In this document: in pieces, positions 50,457 to 63,500 of the stretch | How positions within the stretch are numbered: position 1 is the first letter of the stretch | Layout of the letters: every line of letters starts with the position of its first letter | Source of the DNA: Bolinopsis microptera | Lineage: Eukaryota > Ctenophora > Tentaculata > Lobata > Bolinopsidae | Direction: 5' to 3' | NCBI RefSeq assembly: GCF_026151205.1 | Contig: NC_087075.1 | Span: 15,451,628-15,515,627, forward strand | DNA length: 64,000 nucleotides | Made by a program: the position numbers and the translations under genes | Notes under the pieces: model-generated | What the model was told of the DNA's origin: nothing | Seen by the model: the letters and a program-made list of their open reading frames with translations, nothing else | The model's database searches: none

Positions 50457-52688
50457 CTTTTATTTTAACGTCCGTTCAAATAAAATGTGTACAAGTTAAA
50501 CTTCTTTCCCAAAAGTGGTCCACTACGAACTTATTGTCCAGAACATGACTACATTTAAAACATAACAATAGTATAAGCTTCCAAGTTATCTTACCACAGG
50601 CAGTTTTGTCAGTATTTGTTGTCCATCCTACGTCACATGTCTCACAGCTTGTCATAGCACCATTCCGATATGTTCCTTCTCCACACAGCTCTGAAATTAT
50701 AGCGGTACAAGTTGCACTGGTTTCTGGACGATAAGGAAATCGTTATATATAAGTACAGTTCAGTGGTGATACAGAACTGAAAAATAAAGAAGTAGTTAGA
50801 AAATAATGAGCTAAAAAATATAAAAATGTGAATAATACAGAATGTCCTGAATTATCCCCTGGTCCTAAAATAAGAATCCTTACCACACGCAGTCCTCCCT
50901 GAGTTTCGTTCCTGGCCAGGGTCACAAGTTGTACACAAGGCTGCTCCTTCTGAACTGATCATATTATCAGGACATTCTTCACACGTGTTCATATCAATAT
51001 TCTTGTAGCTTCCAGGTGGACATGGTTCTGAAGAAATTTGAAATCTTTTAGCAGCAATTCGTTGGAACTAACTTATTAAGAAGTTATTGTGAGTACCAAT
51101 ATCCTTGGTTTTCATTCTATAGCTCATTCAATTCAAATTTAGAACATAACAATATTATTAAATATAAGCTTTAAAGTTATCTTACCGCAGGCTGTTTTGT
51201 CAGAGTTTGGTGTCAATCCAGCGTCACATGTCTCACAGCTTGTCATAGCATCATTCCGATATGTTCCTTCTCCACACGGCTCTGGAATTATAACGTTACA
51301 ACTGCCAAATCGTAGTTGAAGATAAATCGTTATTATATAATTATATAATATAAGTACTTAAGTACAGTTCAGATGTGTTACAATAACATTAGATGTTAAA
51401 CAATATGTAAAAAAGTAAATATCCATTATCCACACAACCACAGTTTTTTGACAGAATTATTACCACCCAGACTCTTACGGTTCTTGTATTTTCGTACCAC
51501 AAATTTGCCTTCTTGCTTCTAAGCCCAATACTAATTCAAATTGTTATCAGTCATTAGGGTTAACGCTAAAAATTCGCCTCATCAACAAACTACGAAGCAC
51601 AATGCACAATGCACAATGCACATACTGTTTAAACTCTGCAAAATAAATATTGAACCAATACAGTTTTGAGATTGTAAAAACATCAGTTTTCAATTGACGA
51701 TTGTTTCAACCTTTAGTAGCTGCTAAAAATGGCTTGTCTCCATGATGTCTACTACAAAATATGCAATATTACCAAATAATAGTTAGCTATTTTGCATTCC
51801 GCTATCGCTAATATGATCATAACTCTGCCTTCAGTGAAAGAATGTCAAATGTGATTTTATCTCATTCGAAGAACAGTAATTGATAAAATTTTGACCACTT
51901 TATTAAGTAATAAATAAAAATATGCTAACTATCCCATATCCCATAATATCCTATATAATGTGTTATATTATGTTAAATAACACACTTGAAATTTAGACAG
52001 AAAACACGTAATCACGAGCTTACGAGAGAATCAGCAAGTTAATTTATTTATAAATTAAAGTTTAAATTGTTACTTTGTTAAACCAATGTTGTTATTAGTC
52101 ACCTGGTTGTGGTCCATGATAGTAATCAGATGCTGTGTCAGTGGACCTGAACCTTATCTTTGCCACGTCTCTGTTCAAGTACGTGCTCCAGTCACTGTAA
52201 CTACACGTTGCTTGAGAATGCAGTGTGTTGAGAACCTCCACCTCGTTACAGTGTATCACTAGTCTGACTCCTGCAGTTCTGGTTAGAGAGATACGCCAAA
52301 CCTTGTCAATAGGAGAGGGGGGATCAACAGGGAAGTTAGTCCAGAATAAGCTGCAGTAGACGAGGATGTATTGTGGAGTAGAGGTGAAGTAGAGCAGGAC
52401 TCCTCCTGCATCCTCTCCTTCAGCAGAGTAGAAGTCCACTACCACCATTTCGTTACTCCCCAGCTCACTATTAGTTTTAATTTCTAAAGGTGTCGACTCA
52501 AGATCACACTCTATTTTCACGTTTAGCTGCACTGGTAACCAACCTGTTAATTGTATGTTTAATTCATAGCTACTGAGCAACGAGGCCCTAGCTTTTATTT
52601 TAACGTCCGTTCAAATAAAATGTGTACAAGTTAAACTTCTTTCCCAAAAGTGGTCCACTACGAACTTTTTGTCCAGAACATGACTACA
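48636..52688 (-). repeat. ~1.9 kb near-identical direct duplication, offset ~2.14 kb
   Basis: Sequence 48,636-50,553 recurs at 50,776-52,688, introns included, with few substitutions and small indels (offsets 2,135-2,144). The 220 bases between carry an extra cysteine-rich exon. Intron identity as high as exon identity implies a recent event. About 200 bases of flank (GAAATTTAGACAGAAAACAC onward) appear a third time at 52,690-52,800, next to a more diverged copy of the domain. Confidence 0.92.
50595..52591 (-). CDS. Tandem duplicate: DYY domain + three cysteine-rich exons (distal unit)
   Basis: Exons 52,591-52,103, 51,281-51,186, 51,027-50,884 and 50,690-50,595, the same sizes (489, 96, 144, 96 nt) and phases as the neighbouring unit. 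The first domain differs from its partner by only a couple of residues (for example RISLTR for RITLTR and FRSTDTASDYY for FRSADTASDYY). The last exon (ELCGEGTYRNGAMTSCETCD) is not a copy of the corresponding exon of the other unit. There is no CCP exon before the next unit, so this is either the upstream half of one longer gene (domain plus Cys exons, twice, then CCP) or a truncated duplicate. The phase 1 to phase 1 junction into 50,456 permits the single-gene reading. Confidence 0.75.
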
Positions 52689-52818
52689 ATAACACACTTG
52701 AAATTTAGACAGAAAACACGTAATCACGAGCTTACGAGAGAATCAGCAAGTTAATTTATTTATAAATTAAACTTTAAATTGTCACTTTGTTAAACCAATG
52801 CTTGTTGTTATTAGTCAC

Positions 52819-53290
52819 CTGGTTGTGTTCTGTAGTAATCAGATGCTGTGTCGGAGAACTTTATCTTTGCCACGTCTCTGTTCCAGTACGTGCTCCAGTC
52901 ACTGTCACTACACGTTGCTTGAGAGAGCAGTATGCTGAGCACCTCTACCTCGTTACAGTGTATCACTACTCTGACACCTGCAGTTCTGGTTAGAGTGATG
53001 CGCCACACCTTGTCAGCAGTAGAGGGGAGATTAATAGGGAAGTCAGTCCGGGATGTTGTGCAGTAGCGGAGAAAGTAAGTTGGAGTATATCTGAAGTAGA
53101 GGTTGACTGCTCCTGCAATATCTCCCCCAGCAGAGTAGAAGTACACTACCACCTTATCGCCACTCCCCAGCACACTATTAGTTTTAATTTCTAAAGGTGT
53201 CGACTCAAGATCCCACTCTATTTCCACCTCACGTTTGACTGGTAACCAACCTGTTAATTGTATGTTTAACTCATGACTACTGAGCAACGA
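52819..53290 (-). CDS. Third, diverged copy of the DYY-domain exon
   Basis: The exon ends at 52,819 on the same CCAG-GTGACT donor as the other two copies. Its ~155 residues align throughout (LLSSHELNIQLTGWLPV, VWRITLTRTAGVRVVIHCNE, CSDSDWSTYWNRDVAKIKF, SDTASDYY) but differ at many positions, including loss of a cysteine (IEWDLES for IECDLES). The 5' limit is uncertain; I see no clean acceptor near 53,290. It may be the first exon of the cluster or a solitary copy. Confidence 0.68.
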
Positions 53291-53379
53291 TGTATGAATA
53301 TCATGAATTTAAAGAAGAGGTGTTCTAGGAAAATTGTAAAGAAATTGTAAGAATGTCGCCCATAGTTTATTCTCAGAAT

Positions 53380-54090
53380 TTAAGGGCCCGACCATACTAT
53401 GACTGTTTTCACCATGACTGTTTTCACCATGACTGTTGTCACCATGACTGTTGTCATAGTGCAATCAGATGTAATCCCAACTGGCACGACAGTCATGACC
53501 ATATGCACGTAGTGTGTTTAGAGGGCGTGCCAAGATACATGACAACTCCTCAGGCACGTGGGCACGTCTTTTCAAAAGCTGTGCCTGACTGCAGGCACAG
53601 TCTGTTCAGTGCTCGTGCCAACTGTCATGAGATTCTTATAATTATTAACTTAATTTTTGGAGGCTATGACTTTAATAGAGGCCCTAAGGTTTACTTTTTT
53701 TACAAGATGGTTTGTACAGTGGGGGGATGCGGATGTATATTATCTTATATTGGTTCTTTTTGTCGTGCGCGCATTTTACCACTTACAACTGAGAAAAATT
53801 ACACTTTTTACTACATCCAATTTAGCATAGTAAACTTATCATGTTTCTTCTTGTGGATTGACAATTTCATGACCTTTTCAGTCTGTGCTGGAGCAATACC
53901 GGCCATAATACTACATAATAATGCTTTTAATACAAAGTTACAACGAATTCTTCGTGTAGTGCATTCTGGGTTTGGACAGGATATGCCCGCTTGGAATATT
54001 TCCACCACGTTACATTACATAATTCTCAATAAATATAATAGATTTGTAGTGCTGCATTTAGTTTAAAACTATAGTACCAACGGCCCGAAA
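53380..54090. other. Possible old DNA-element remnant with CATGACTGTT repeats
   Basis: Four copies of a 15-base unit (CACCATGACTGTTTT and GTT variants) stand at 53,395-53,460. The edges GGGCCCGACCATACTAT and, reversed, GGGCCGTTGGTACTATA resemble weak inverted ends. A 237-codon open frame spans the region, but its composition is not protein-like and it runs through the repeat, so I do not call a gene. Confidence 0.35.
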
Positions 54091-54438
54091 CAACCATTTT
54101 TGAATTTTTAAATCAGTGATCCGGATACAAAGTTTTGGTAAAATTAAAATTATTGGTTAAAGGTTGTGCTGTTTTCACAAGAGTATTATACCCAACATTG
54201 ACCGGCGAACTGATAGCTACTTCAGAAGCAATGAAACTACAGTCTTCTAGATAAAATGAGTCATAGTACTTTCAGCCGGAGCCATCATAAGTGACATAAA
54301 TCTAAAAGATAGTATGGTTAGTTTCTAAATATAAACTCAAACTCTGAAAAGGAAACTGCCGTGAAATATGAAACATCAATAAAAGGACCAATTATTTAAA
54401 AAAATAATTTATGGAAAGCCCCTCAGACAAAATAAAAA

Positions 54439-55656
54439 TCAATTATGCAATAAAGGAATCTTAAAAGGGTTTGTACTATTCATTCCTGAGGGGCGGAGGG
54501 AATTTAAGGCATGTATATATCGGTGCTCCTTAACATCTAAACTACTAGGACTTGAATTTTCTAGGATACACACTGAAACACTATTGTTAAAATTTTCCTT
54601 CTGAGTCAGTCCATGCTCTATATGGAGGTGGAGTCCTACGCAGTTTGAGTCATCATCCGTGTCAACCTTTTGCCCACTGATGATCTTGTAGAATGCTCTT
54701 CTGTGTTCGCCAAACCTTACCCGTAGCATTCTGGTGGATTTGCCTACGTATGGTTTCTCACACAGTTTACATCTGATCAAATATATGATGTTGTAAGTGA
54801 TGCATGTACCTGGTGCTGGTTTTACCCGTTTCCCATTGATGCTGATTTGTGTAGCACTATCAATAGACTCACACGTTGCACAGTTCTTCTTTCTACACGG
54901 CCTTGTTTGACCATGCTTATTCCCCAGAGCTATTTCTTTCACCTTAACCAACCGGCTTTTGAGGTTGCTTCCTGTTTTCTTGACAAATTGGAAGAACTTT
55001 TTGCCATTCTTCTTTTCTTCAAGGGTGTTACTCTGTTGTTTTGAGTCACTCAGGTTACAAAAACTTCTGGTCTTCTTTAAGTTCTCCTCATACTTTTTCA
55101 CTGTGGTGACAATGTCAGAGTCACTTCCGTAGGTTGAGACAACCCTTATTGGTAGGATCTCTGGCTTCAGTGTGTTGTCCTTGGGAGGTCTTCGTTCAAG
55201 GTTTCTTTCTGAGTTGAGAACTTTTTTGCTAATGTTGTTCACCATCTTTGAGGGATAAGCAGCTGCCTTGAATGCTTGGCTTAATTCACTCAATCTGGAT
55301 TCCAGTCGTTCTTGTGAGTTGATTATTCTCCTGAGTCTGATACACTGGCTGTAAACTATTCCACTATAAATGTGGTTTGGATGTGCACTGCTAAAATGTA
55401 GATAGCTCCTTGAATCTGTTTCCTTGATATGGAGGTCAGTTTGTAAGTTTCCCTCAGGGTCGAAACAAAACTCGATATCTAGAAAAGCCACAGGCGTGCC
55501 AACTTCCTTCCATTGGGATTCGTCAATGAGTAGCCCATATTCTTTCAAGGATTTGTTTACATCGGAAATCCACTGGTCAAATTTCCTTTCAGTGCTGTAG
55601 AAGAAACCTGCACCATCGTCAATGTACCGTCTTACAGTCCTGACTCTCTTTCTCAT
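54439..55656 (-). pseudogene. Penelope-like element: RT C-terminal part plus GIY-YIG endonuclease, 5'-truncated
   Basis: A 405-codon intact frame. It opens just before RRYIDDGAGF, the catalytic YxDD of reverse transcriptase, followed by FLDIEFCFDPEG and a thumb-like region. After a lysine-rich linker comes a CRKKNCATC-type cysteine pattern and the GIY-YIG endonuclease: NIIYLIRCKLCEKPYVGKST, RFGEHRRAFY, HLHIEHG, KEHRYIHALNSLRP. The N-terminal RT motifs are missing, so the element is dead on its own, although its remaining frame has no stops. It differs in sequence from the Penelope-like pieces at 39-45 kb, so at least two lineages are present. Confidence 0.88.
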
Positions 55657-55752
55657 GAACTAAAACCGCACGATATTCAGTGGCCAATGTTAATTCCATG
55701 TATTTCCAAAAGTGTGAACTCAGTGTCAGACTGGCAATTTGGCAGCACCTGA

Positions 55753-55965
55753 GAAATTCTGCCTACGGAGTGTAAAGGCGACTACGGGAAGAGTTTGGTG
55801 TCAAATTTGATGAAACCTAAATATGGGAAAGACAATATCAATATTGTCAAACAGGAAAATGCAGTCTGGACAATGGATGAATCAAAGAACCATTGGGTCG
55901 TTACCCTTGATGAAGTCATTAAATTGATGTCTGGTGAAACAACTGGTCTTCCATATCTAAATTAG
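55753..55965 (+). other. 70-codon open stretch of unknown origin, with decayed duplicate downstream
   Basis: Open frame from 55,753 to a TAG at 55,963 with protein-like composition (KGDYGKSLVSNLMKPKYGKD, NAVWTMDESKNHWVVTLDEV). No start codon at its head and no family recognised; it may be a mobile-element gene end. The last part (from ATTAAATTGATGTCTGGTGA) and following ~130 bases recur at about 56,083-56,225 with many single-base gaps. Confidence 0.4.
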
Positions 55966-58900
55966 ACTACTGCAAATTCTCTTTAGCATGAATCTAACCC
56001 AAGACCAATTGACAAACTTAGATCAAACCCTTAATGGGGTAAGTTCGTTTCATCTATAACAATTAAAACCTGATGAAAGGCATTAAATTGATGCTGGTGA
56101 AACAACTGGTCATATCTAAATTAACTACTGTAAATTTCTCTTTAGCAATGAAACTACCCAAGACCTAATTGAACAAACTTAGATCAAACTCCTTAATGCG
56201 GGTATTTTCGTTTATCTAATAACATATAAGAGAGACCACGGACTGGTTTCCCTTCTATAAGAAGGCCCACTACTCCCTATAGACCAACCGTAATCCTTAT
56301 TATAAAGTTTGTCTTTTTAACCCACAAATCATGTTCACAGGTACGTAACCTGATTACCTCAAAGCACTACATGATGTGGAAGAAGTAGATAAAAGAACTC
56401 TCAAACACCATGACCATGACCAGTTCGAAGAGACCTTATGACCATCACATGCTCAAGGTACCAAAGAAGTAAAAAGATCCTAAGTTGATTTTACAAGACG
56501 TTTCCAAGCCATGCACCGAATGCATGGAACTCACTCTCTCTTCCCCTCCTGATGATTTAAATTATTCCACTGAAACCAACGTTTCAAGCGAATTTTTAAA
56601 GAAACATTTATATAATCAGTTCTGATGTTTATCTTTCCATGTCTTCACTTTGCAAGACACATTGGCTTTTTATTTTTTTACCGCACTCCATTTTATTGCC
56701 TTGATCTCTTACTTACTTGATCTGATTCTGTCTTGATTGTCTTATGGTCTCTGTAGGGCTAAAACGCTTTTTATAACCTACATGTACTGTATGGTGTCTG
56801 CCTCTATTTAGTTTAGTGTGTTTTACAATAAAAGATGTTTTAATTTTGTCTTTGCCTTATGCTGAGTTTATACTTTAGCTTCATACTAATTTATACACTT
56901 TTGCCACATCACTCCACATCAGCCGCTCTGACTTGGTTAGACCCACCTTCCTATGTGTTGTTTGGTTAATCATATGACGGGATATAAAAACCTCATTTCA
57001 TTTCTATTATTCATTTCATTTCATAAGCCTCAATTTTTGTTAAAATCAATGAGCTATATTTATAACTCATTTTTACTTTAATTTAGTGCAAATTGAACTA
57101 AAAGTATGGTTTTTTGAAGTTTTCAAAGTTTCTTCAAAAGTTATATTAGCTGTTACAGTCTCTCGCAGAAGAGTATGTACTGTCCAAAAGGCACTGCCTT
57201 ATTTCAGTTCAGCAAATTGCCCTTTCTGATTATACATAATAATGGCAATGGCCCGCTCACACCATTCTGTCCAATCATAATTTTGAATCTCAAATCTGTA
57301 CATTACTCTTACACTTCAAAAATAAGTATATCAATATTAGAGAAGTGTAGCGAACACATCCAATGTGATGACACAGTTCCGCACTATGGTAATGATACAG
57401 GGCTGTATTATATATAACCGTGGCACCATATTACAAAAGTATAGTGCATAAGTGGAGATTTACAGACTAATCACACTACTCGAAGCACTGGCCGTTATTT
57501 CTGTTAATTAAATTTACAGTGTTAGGTGTGGTATAGAACTTTAGATTTTGTACAGTTTCAGCTCGATTATATAGTTGAAATTGCAGTTGACCGAGCTAAT
57601 CATGCATTTTACAAGCATTCAAAGTAGCAGGCTGAATCGCCAACAATCTACGGATCCCACTCATCAACATAGAAAATAGTGGCGGATATGTTAATATCTG
57701 CAGGCCTAAGTTCAGCAGGCCTAAGGCTATAAATGATCGAACACGAGTTCAAGTGCCACAGCCTTTTCATTCGCTAAATAGTTACTGTAGGCAGAGTAGC
57801 ACAGAACATGAAGGAGTAATTAGACGAGGGCTGGTGTAACCACCACGAAATTCTTTGTTCTTGAATTGCAGTTGGAATTTTGAAACTCTTACAACTTCCA
57901 GAAGGCCCCACACAGAAATAGACTACTTGAATAAAACTTCAGGACTTCTGGCATCATGAAAGAAAAAAGGCACGGCATGAATCGCATTAGATGTCAATTA
58001 ATCATAAATTAAAACAAAAAAAACATCTATTTTAAACTTTAATTGAGCTCTTAAATGCATTAAAAAAGTGCGTTAATACAATATTAGAGTTTTATTACAG
58101 AACCAACGAATTATTAAATTATAGCATAAGCCTTGAAATGGCCGAAACAATTTCGGTTCGTTATACGTCAAAGAACCAAGGGCAGTATAAAGTAAACTTA
58201 GCTACGGTAATCACGTCAACATGGAATAATATTGATTTTATTTATTTTTTTTTACTAAATTAATTTTAATAATTATAAGCGAATAAGTGCGCGCAAATTA
58301 TAACTTGTAAAAACGTTAATGTTATTGTGGACACATCAGATGTTTGGTAGGGACAATTATAAGTCGGCACTGTGGGGCTGTTATAATTTTGTTCAGAACT
58401 TCGTAATGAAGTTTGTTTAAATTATTAACTAATTTTAATTGAGCCTAAATGCAACAAAAAAGTGGCATATGTCCATTAAGAGCTACGTAAAAAAGGTTTA
58501 TACTAGCTATCCTCTCCATAATCGAAACCGATAATTAATCTCCGATATTCGTTTAAAAAAGTTTATCTTTTTATCTAGAAAAAACATATATTTAAATCGG
58601 TATAAAAATTTACTAGATATTAACCAAAATACTGCCACCAATACTCGAAAAATTGTAAGAAATAATACAGTGTTTTTGCCTTTCCAAGTAAGCCAATAAA
58701 ACAGTCCCGCAAACGTTTTCTAGTATGATATAAGAGTGGTTTACTTAGATGAGAGGTATATTTACATTTTTAAGTACCATGGAACTGTAGAACTTAATGA
58801 ACTGTTGAATCTTCAGAGACGGTTATTGACAATGTTCTCTTGAGGTATTGGCTTTTACCTTAAAAATATTCAGGAAACGGGAACGAGCAAGTTACTGTTA

Positions 58901-59085
58901 ACAAGAGTCAAAATTACCGGCAGGGCACATCAATTGAATTCAGTAAGTGTTCTGGGCGTGAAACTTGTCTTCAGGAGAAGAATCTTTTGCTCCCAAGTTA
59001 TCAGCAAGCAGGATAAGAAAACGGTTCACTGAATCCTTAATGTCTTGACTGTTTCGAGGAGAATTGGTATTTTGGTGCACTACTG
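55966..59085. other. Long stretch without recognisable genes
   Basis: Apart from the decayed duplicate at 56,083-56,225 and an ATTTCATTTC run near 57,000, I see no feature. Open frames are short and not protein-like. At 56,510-56,520 and 56,519-56,528 there are small ATGCA-type palindromes only. Confidence 0.4.
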
Positions 59086-59372
59086 TTCTCAGAGAAGGAA
59101 ACCCTTGTCTACTTGTTTGAAGAGAACAAGTAGTAGTAGCACTACTGTTCCAGAGAAGAAAACCGGTGGTGTCTATCTGGTTTGAGAGAACTATTGCGTT
59201 ACTGTTATTCTCCAGGAAAAGAAAACCGGTGGGGTCTACTGTTTTGAGGAGAACTAGTGCGTTTACAGTTTCCAGGAAAAGAAAACCGGTGGGGGACTAC
59301 TGTTTTGAAGAGAAATATATACTACAGTTTTCCCTCAGGAGAAGAAAACCAAACCGGTGGCAAAACCTTTAA
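59086..59372. repeat. Degenerate ~60-70-bp tandem repeat
   Basis: About five units sharing AGAAAACCGGTGG and CTACTGTTTTGAGGAGAA. Units differ mainly by one- or two-base insertions and deletions in homopolymers, leaving no shared frame. Confidence 0.75.
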
Positions 59373-59830
59373 ACACTTCAGTCCAATCTAATGGTTCAAA
59401 TAACACATGGGAACCATCCAATCTTGATGCGCAAACATTTTTTGTCACTGCATCTAAGAACCCCGAGTCATACTCAGTTACACGTTAACACCATGCATGT
59501 TGTTACCATATTGCATGTTTTTGATATTTTGGCATGTGACTGCATGTACATTTACATGTTCAAATTGGACATTTTTTAGATTCTTATTCAAGCTGGGTAA
59601 TTCCGACTGCATGTACATGTTCATGTTCAATTTGTGACAATTCTTATTCAGTGTGTGTGATCATTTGAGCTGCGTTTTTAGCTGTTTTACCTTGCTTAAT
59701 GTTCTATTTTGAATCTTAAATTACCCCCTGAGGGGCATAGCTCCAACACTTCCCCCTCATTAAACGCCCCGTTTCTTTACTATGTGGGGGTTTGATAACC
59801 CCCCCATTTTCCGTAACCTTATTTCAGCAG

Positions 59831-59886
59831 CTTTTCTCACTTGGTGTCGCACAGTACATGTATTGTGCGACACCGGGTGAGAAGAG
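59831..59886. other. Perfect-core hairpin, GGTGTCGCACA arms
   Basis: Arms CTTTTCTCACTTGGTGTCGC(ACA) and its complement (TGT)GCGACACCGGGTGAGAAGAG flank a 10-base loop containing TACATGTA. Stem is 23 bp with three mismatches. It has no associated coding sequence; possibly a mobile-element or RNA hairpin. Confidence 0.7.
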
Positions 59887-60536
59887 TCAAACGGGGTTCG
59901 AGATGCTCGGGTTTAAGATCACCAGATTACCTGATCTTACTGGAAGTCACAACTTTGACACTACACCTAAAGCATGGACGCATACGGGAAAACTCTCTGC
60001 ATCCTGATGCTGACTATTCCCTCATCTTTCTCACTGATAGCAAATTTATCCCTACTCTGCTATTACTACTAAGTTACTGCCTACTACTCTAGTTACCCTG
60101 TCTTGACTACCTTTTGATTGGGTAGCTAGTTGAACTTTATTATTTTATTATGGACACATTGGATCTCTGTTAATAACAATTTTTGACATCTGTTGTAATA
60201 CAGTAATGTATGTGATTTTCGCGTTTTTCCTCATTTATTCTGATCATGGATATTGATTGATACTAAGATTTTCACATTTATGAGAGTTTTTGAATTTTGG
60301 TCGCGTAATTTTGATTTTATTTGATTTTTGAACAAAATCTTTATTTAATTAGATTTCACTTTGTTTTTGACCAGTGGCTTACAAGCTTCTGGGTCCTGTT
60401 TTGAATTTTTTTGAGTGGATTGTTAGGGCCCTGGCATTTGCCGACAAAGCGGTTTTTATTTTTATGTTTTATAATCCTGTTGATTTGTATATACCGTTTT
60501 GAAAATTTTTCAAATCTAAATCTAAAAAAAAAAATC

Positions 60537-63500
60537 TAATAAGTTACCCAGCACACCCTCCTAGCCTCCCCCTAGATGTGACAATAAGTTAACAGGCACA
60601 CACTCCTAGCCTCCCCCTAGATGTGACAATAAGTTACCCGGCACACCCTCCTAGCCTCCCCCTAGATGTGACAATAAGTTACCCGGCACACCCTCCTAGC
60701 CTCCCCCTAGATGTGACAATAAGTTACCCGGCACACCCTCCTAGCCTCCCCCTAGATGTGACAATAAGTTACCCGGCACACCCTCCTAGCCTCCCCCTAG
60801 ATGTGACAATAAGTTACCCGGCACACCCTCCTAGCCTCCCCCTAGATGTGACAATAAGTTACCCGGCACACCCTCCTAGCCTCCCCCTAGATGTGACAAT
60901 AAGTTACCCGGCACACCCTCCTAGCCTCCCCCTAGATGTGACAATAAGTTACCCGGCACACCCTCCTAGCCTCCCCCTAGATGTGACAATAAGTTACCCG
61001 GCACACCCTCCTAGCCTCCCCCTAGATGTGACAATAAGTTACCCGGCACACCCTCCTAGCCTCCCCCTAGATGTGACAATAAGTTACCCGGCACACCCTC
61101 CTAGCCTCCCCCTAGATGTGACAATAAGTTACCCGGCACACCCTCCTAGCCTCCCCCTAGATGTGACAATAAGTTACCCGGCACACCCTCCTAGCCTCCC
61201 CCTAGATGTGACAATAAGTTACCCGGCACACCCTCCTAGCCTCCCCCTAGATGTGACAATAAGTTACCCGGCACACCCTCCTAGCCTCCCCCTAGATGTG
61301 ACAATAAGTTACCCGGCACACCCTCCTAGCCTCCCCCTAGATGTGACAATAAGTTACCCGGCACACCCTCCTAGCCTCCCCCTAGATGTGACAATAAGTT
61401 ACCCGGCACACCCTCCTAGCCTCCCCCTAGATGTGACAATAAGTTACCCGGCACACCCTCCTAGCCTCCCCCTAGATGTGACAATAAGTTACCCGGCACA
61501 CCCTCCTAGCCTCCCCCTAGATGTGACAATAAGTTACCCGGCACACCCTCCTAGCCTCCCCCTAGATGTGACAATAAGTTACCCGGCACACCCTCCTAGC
61601 CTCCCCCTAGATGTGACAATAAGTTACCCGGCACACCCTCCTAGCCTCCCCCTAGATGTGACAATAAGTTACCCGGCACACCCTCCTAGCCTCCCCCTAG
61701 ATGTGACAATAAGTTACCCGGCACACCCTCCTAGCCTCCCCCTAGATGTGACAATAAGTTACCCGGCACACCCTCCTAGCCTCCCCCTAGATGTGACAAT
61801 AAGTTACCCGGCACACCCTCCTAGCCTCCCCCTAGATGTGACAATAAGTTACCCGGCACACCCTCCTAGCCTCCCCCTAGATGTGACAATAAGTTACCCG
61901 GCACACCCTCCTAGCCTCCCCCTAGATGTGACAATAAGTTACCCGGCACACCCTCCTAGCCTCCCCCTAGATGTGACAATAAGTTACCCGGCACACCCTC
62001 CTAGCCTCCCCCTAGATGTGACAATAAGTTACCCGGCACACCCTCCTAGCCTCCCCCTAGATGTGACAATAAGTTACCCAGCACACCCTCCTAGCCTCCC
62101 CCTAGATGTGACAATAAGTTAACAGGCACACCCTCCTAGCCTCCCCCTAGATGTGACAATAAGTTACCCGGCACACCCTCCTAGCCTCCCCCTAGATGTG
62201 ACAATAAGTTACCCGGCACACCCTCCTAGCCTCCCCCTAGATGTGACAATAAGTTACCCGGCACACCCTCCTAGCCTCCCCCTAGATGTGACAATAAGTT
62301 ACCCGGCACACCCTCCTAGCCTCCCCCTAGATGTGACAATAAGTTACCCGGCACACCCTCCTAGCCTCCCCCTAGATGTGACAATAAGTTACCCGGCACA
62401 CCCTCCTAGCCTCCCCCTAGATGTGACAATAAGTTACCCGGCACACCCTCCTAGCCTCCCCCTAGATGTGACAATAAGTTACCCAGCACACCCTCCTAGC
62501 CTCCCCCTAGATGTGACAATAAGTTACCCGGCACACCCTCCTAGCCTCCCCCTAGATGTGACAATAAGTTACCCGGCACACCCTCCTAGCCTCCCCCTAG
62601 ATGTGACAATAAGTTACCCGGCACACCCTCCTAGCCTCCCCCTAGATGTGACAATAAGTTACCCAGCACACCCTCCTAGCCTCCCCCTAGATGTGACAAT
62701 AAGTTACCCGGCACACCCTCCTAGCCTCCCCCTAGATGTGACAATAAGTTACCCGGCACACCCTCCTAGCCTCCCCTAGATGTGACAATAAGTTACCCGG
62801 CACACCCTCCTAGCCTCCCCCTAGATGTGACAATAAGTTACCCGGTACACCCTCCTAGCCTCCCCCTAGATGTGACAATAAGTTACCCGGCACACCCTCC
62901 TAGCCTCCCCCTAGATGTGACAATAAGTTACCCAGCACACCCTCCTAGCCTCCCCCTAGATGTGACAATAAGTTACCCGGCACACCCTCCTAGCCTCCCC
63001 CTAGATGTGACAATAAGTTACCCGGCACACCCCCCTAGCCTCCCCCTAGATGTGACAATAAGTTACCCGGCACACCCTCCTAGCCTCCCCCTAGATGTGA
63101 CAATAAGTTACCCAGCACACCCTCCTAGCCTCCCCCTAGATGTGACAATAAGTTACCCGGCACACCCTCCTAGCCTCCCCCTAGATGTGACAATAAGTTA
63201 CCCAGCACACCCTCCTAGCCTCCCCCTAGATGTGACAATAAGTTACCCGGCACACCCTCCTAGCCTCCCCTAGATGTGACAATAAGTTACCCGGCACACC
63301 CCCCTAGCCTCCCCCTAGATGTGACAATAAGTTACCCAGCACACCCCCTAGCCTCCCCCTAGATGTGACAATAAGTTACCCAGCACACTCTCCTAGCCTC
63401 CCCCTAGATGTGACAATAAGTTAACAGGCACACACTCCTAGCCTCCCCCTAGATGTGACAATAAGTTACCCGGCACACCCTCCTAGCCTCCCCCTAGATG

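Noticed and set aside
53353-54066. 237-codon plus-strand open frame with many His and Cys
   Set aside because: The His/Cys part comes from a 15-bp repeat and the rest lacks protein-like composition; more likely an old mobile-element remnant.
56540-56600. Hammerhead-like CTGATGA ... GAAAC at 56,548-56,577
   Set aside because: Both core words occur but the intervening bases do not form stem II and no stems I and III are apparent.
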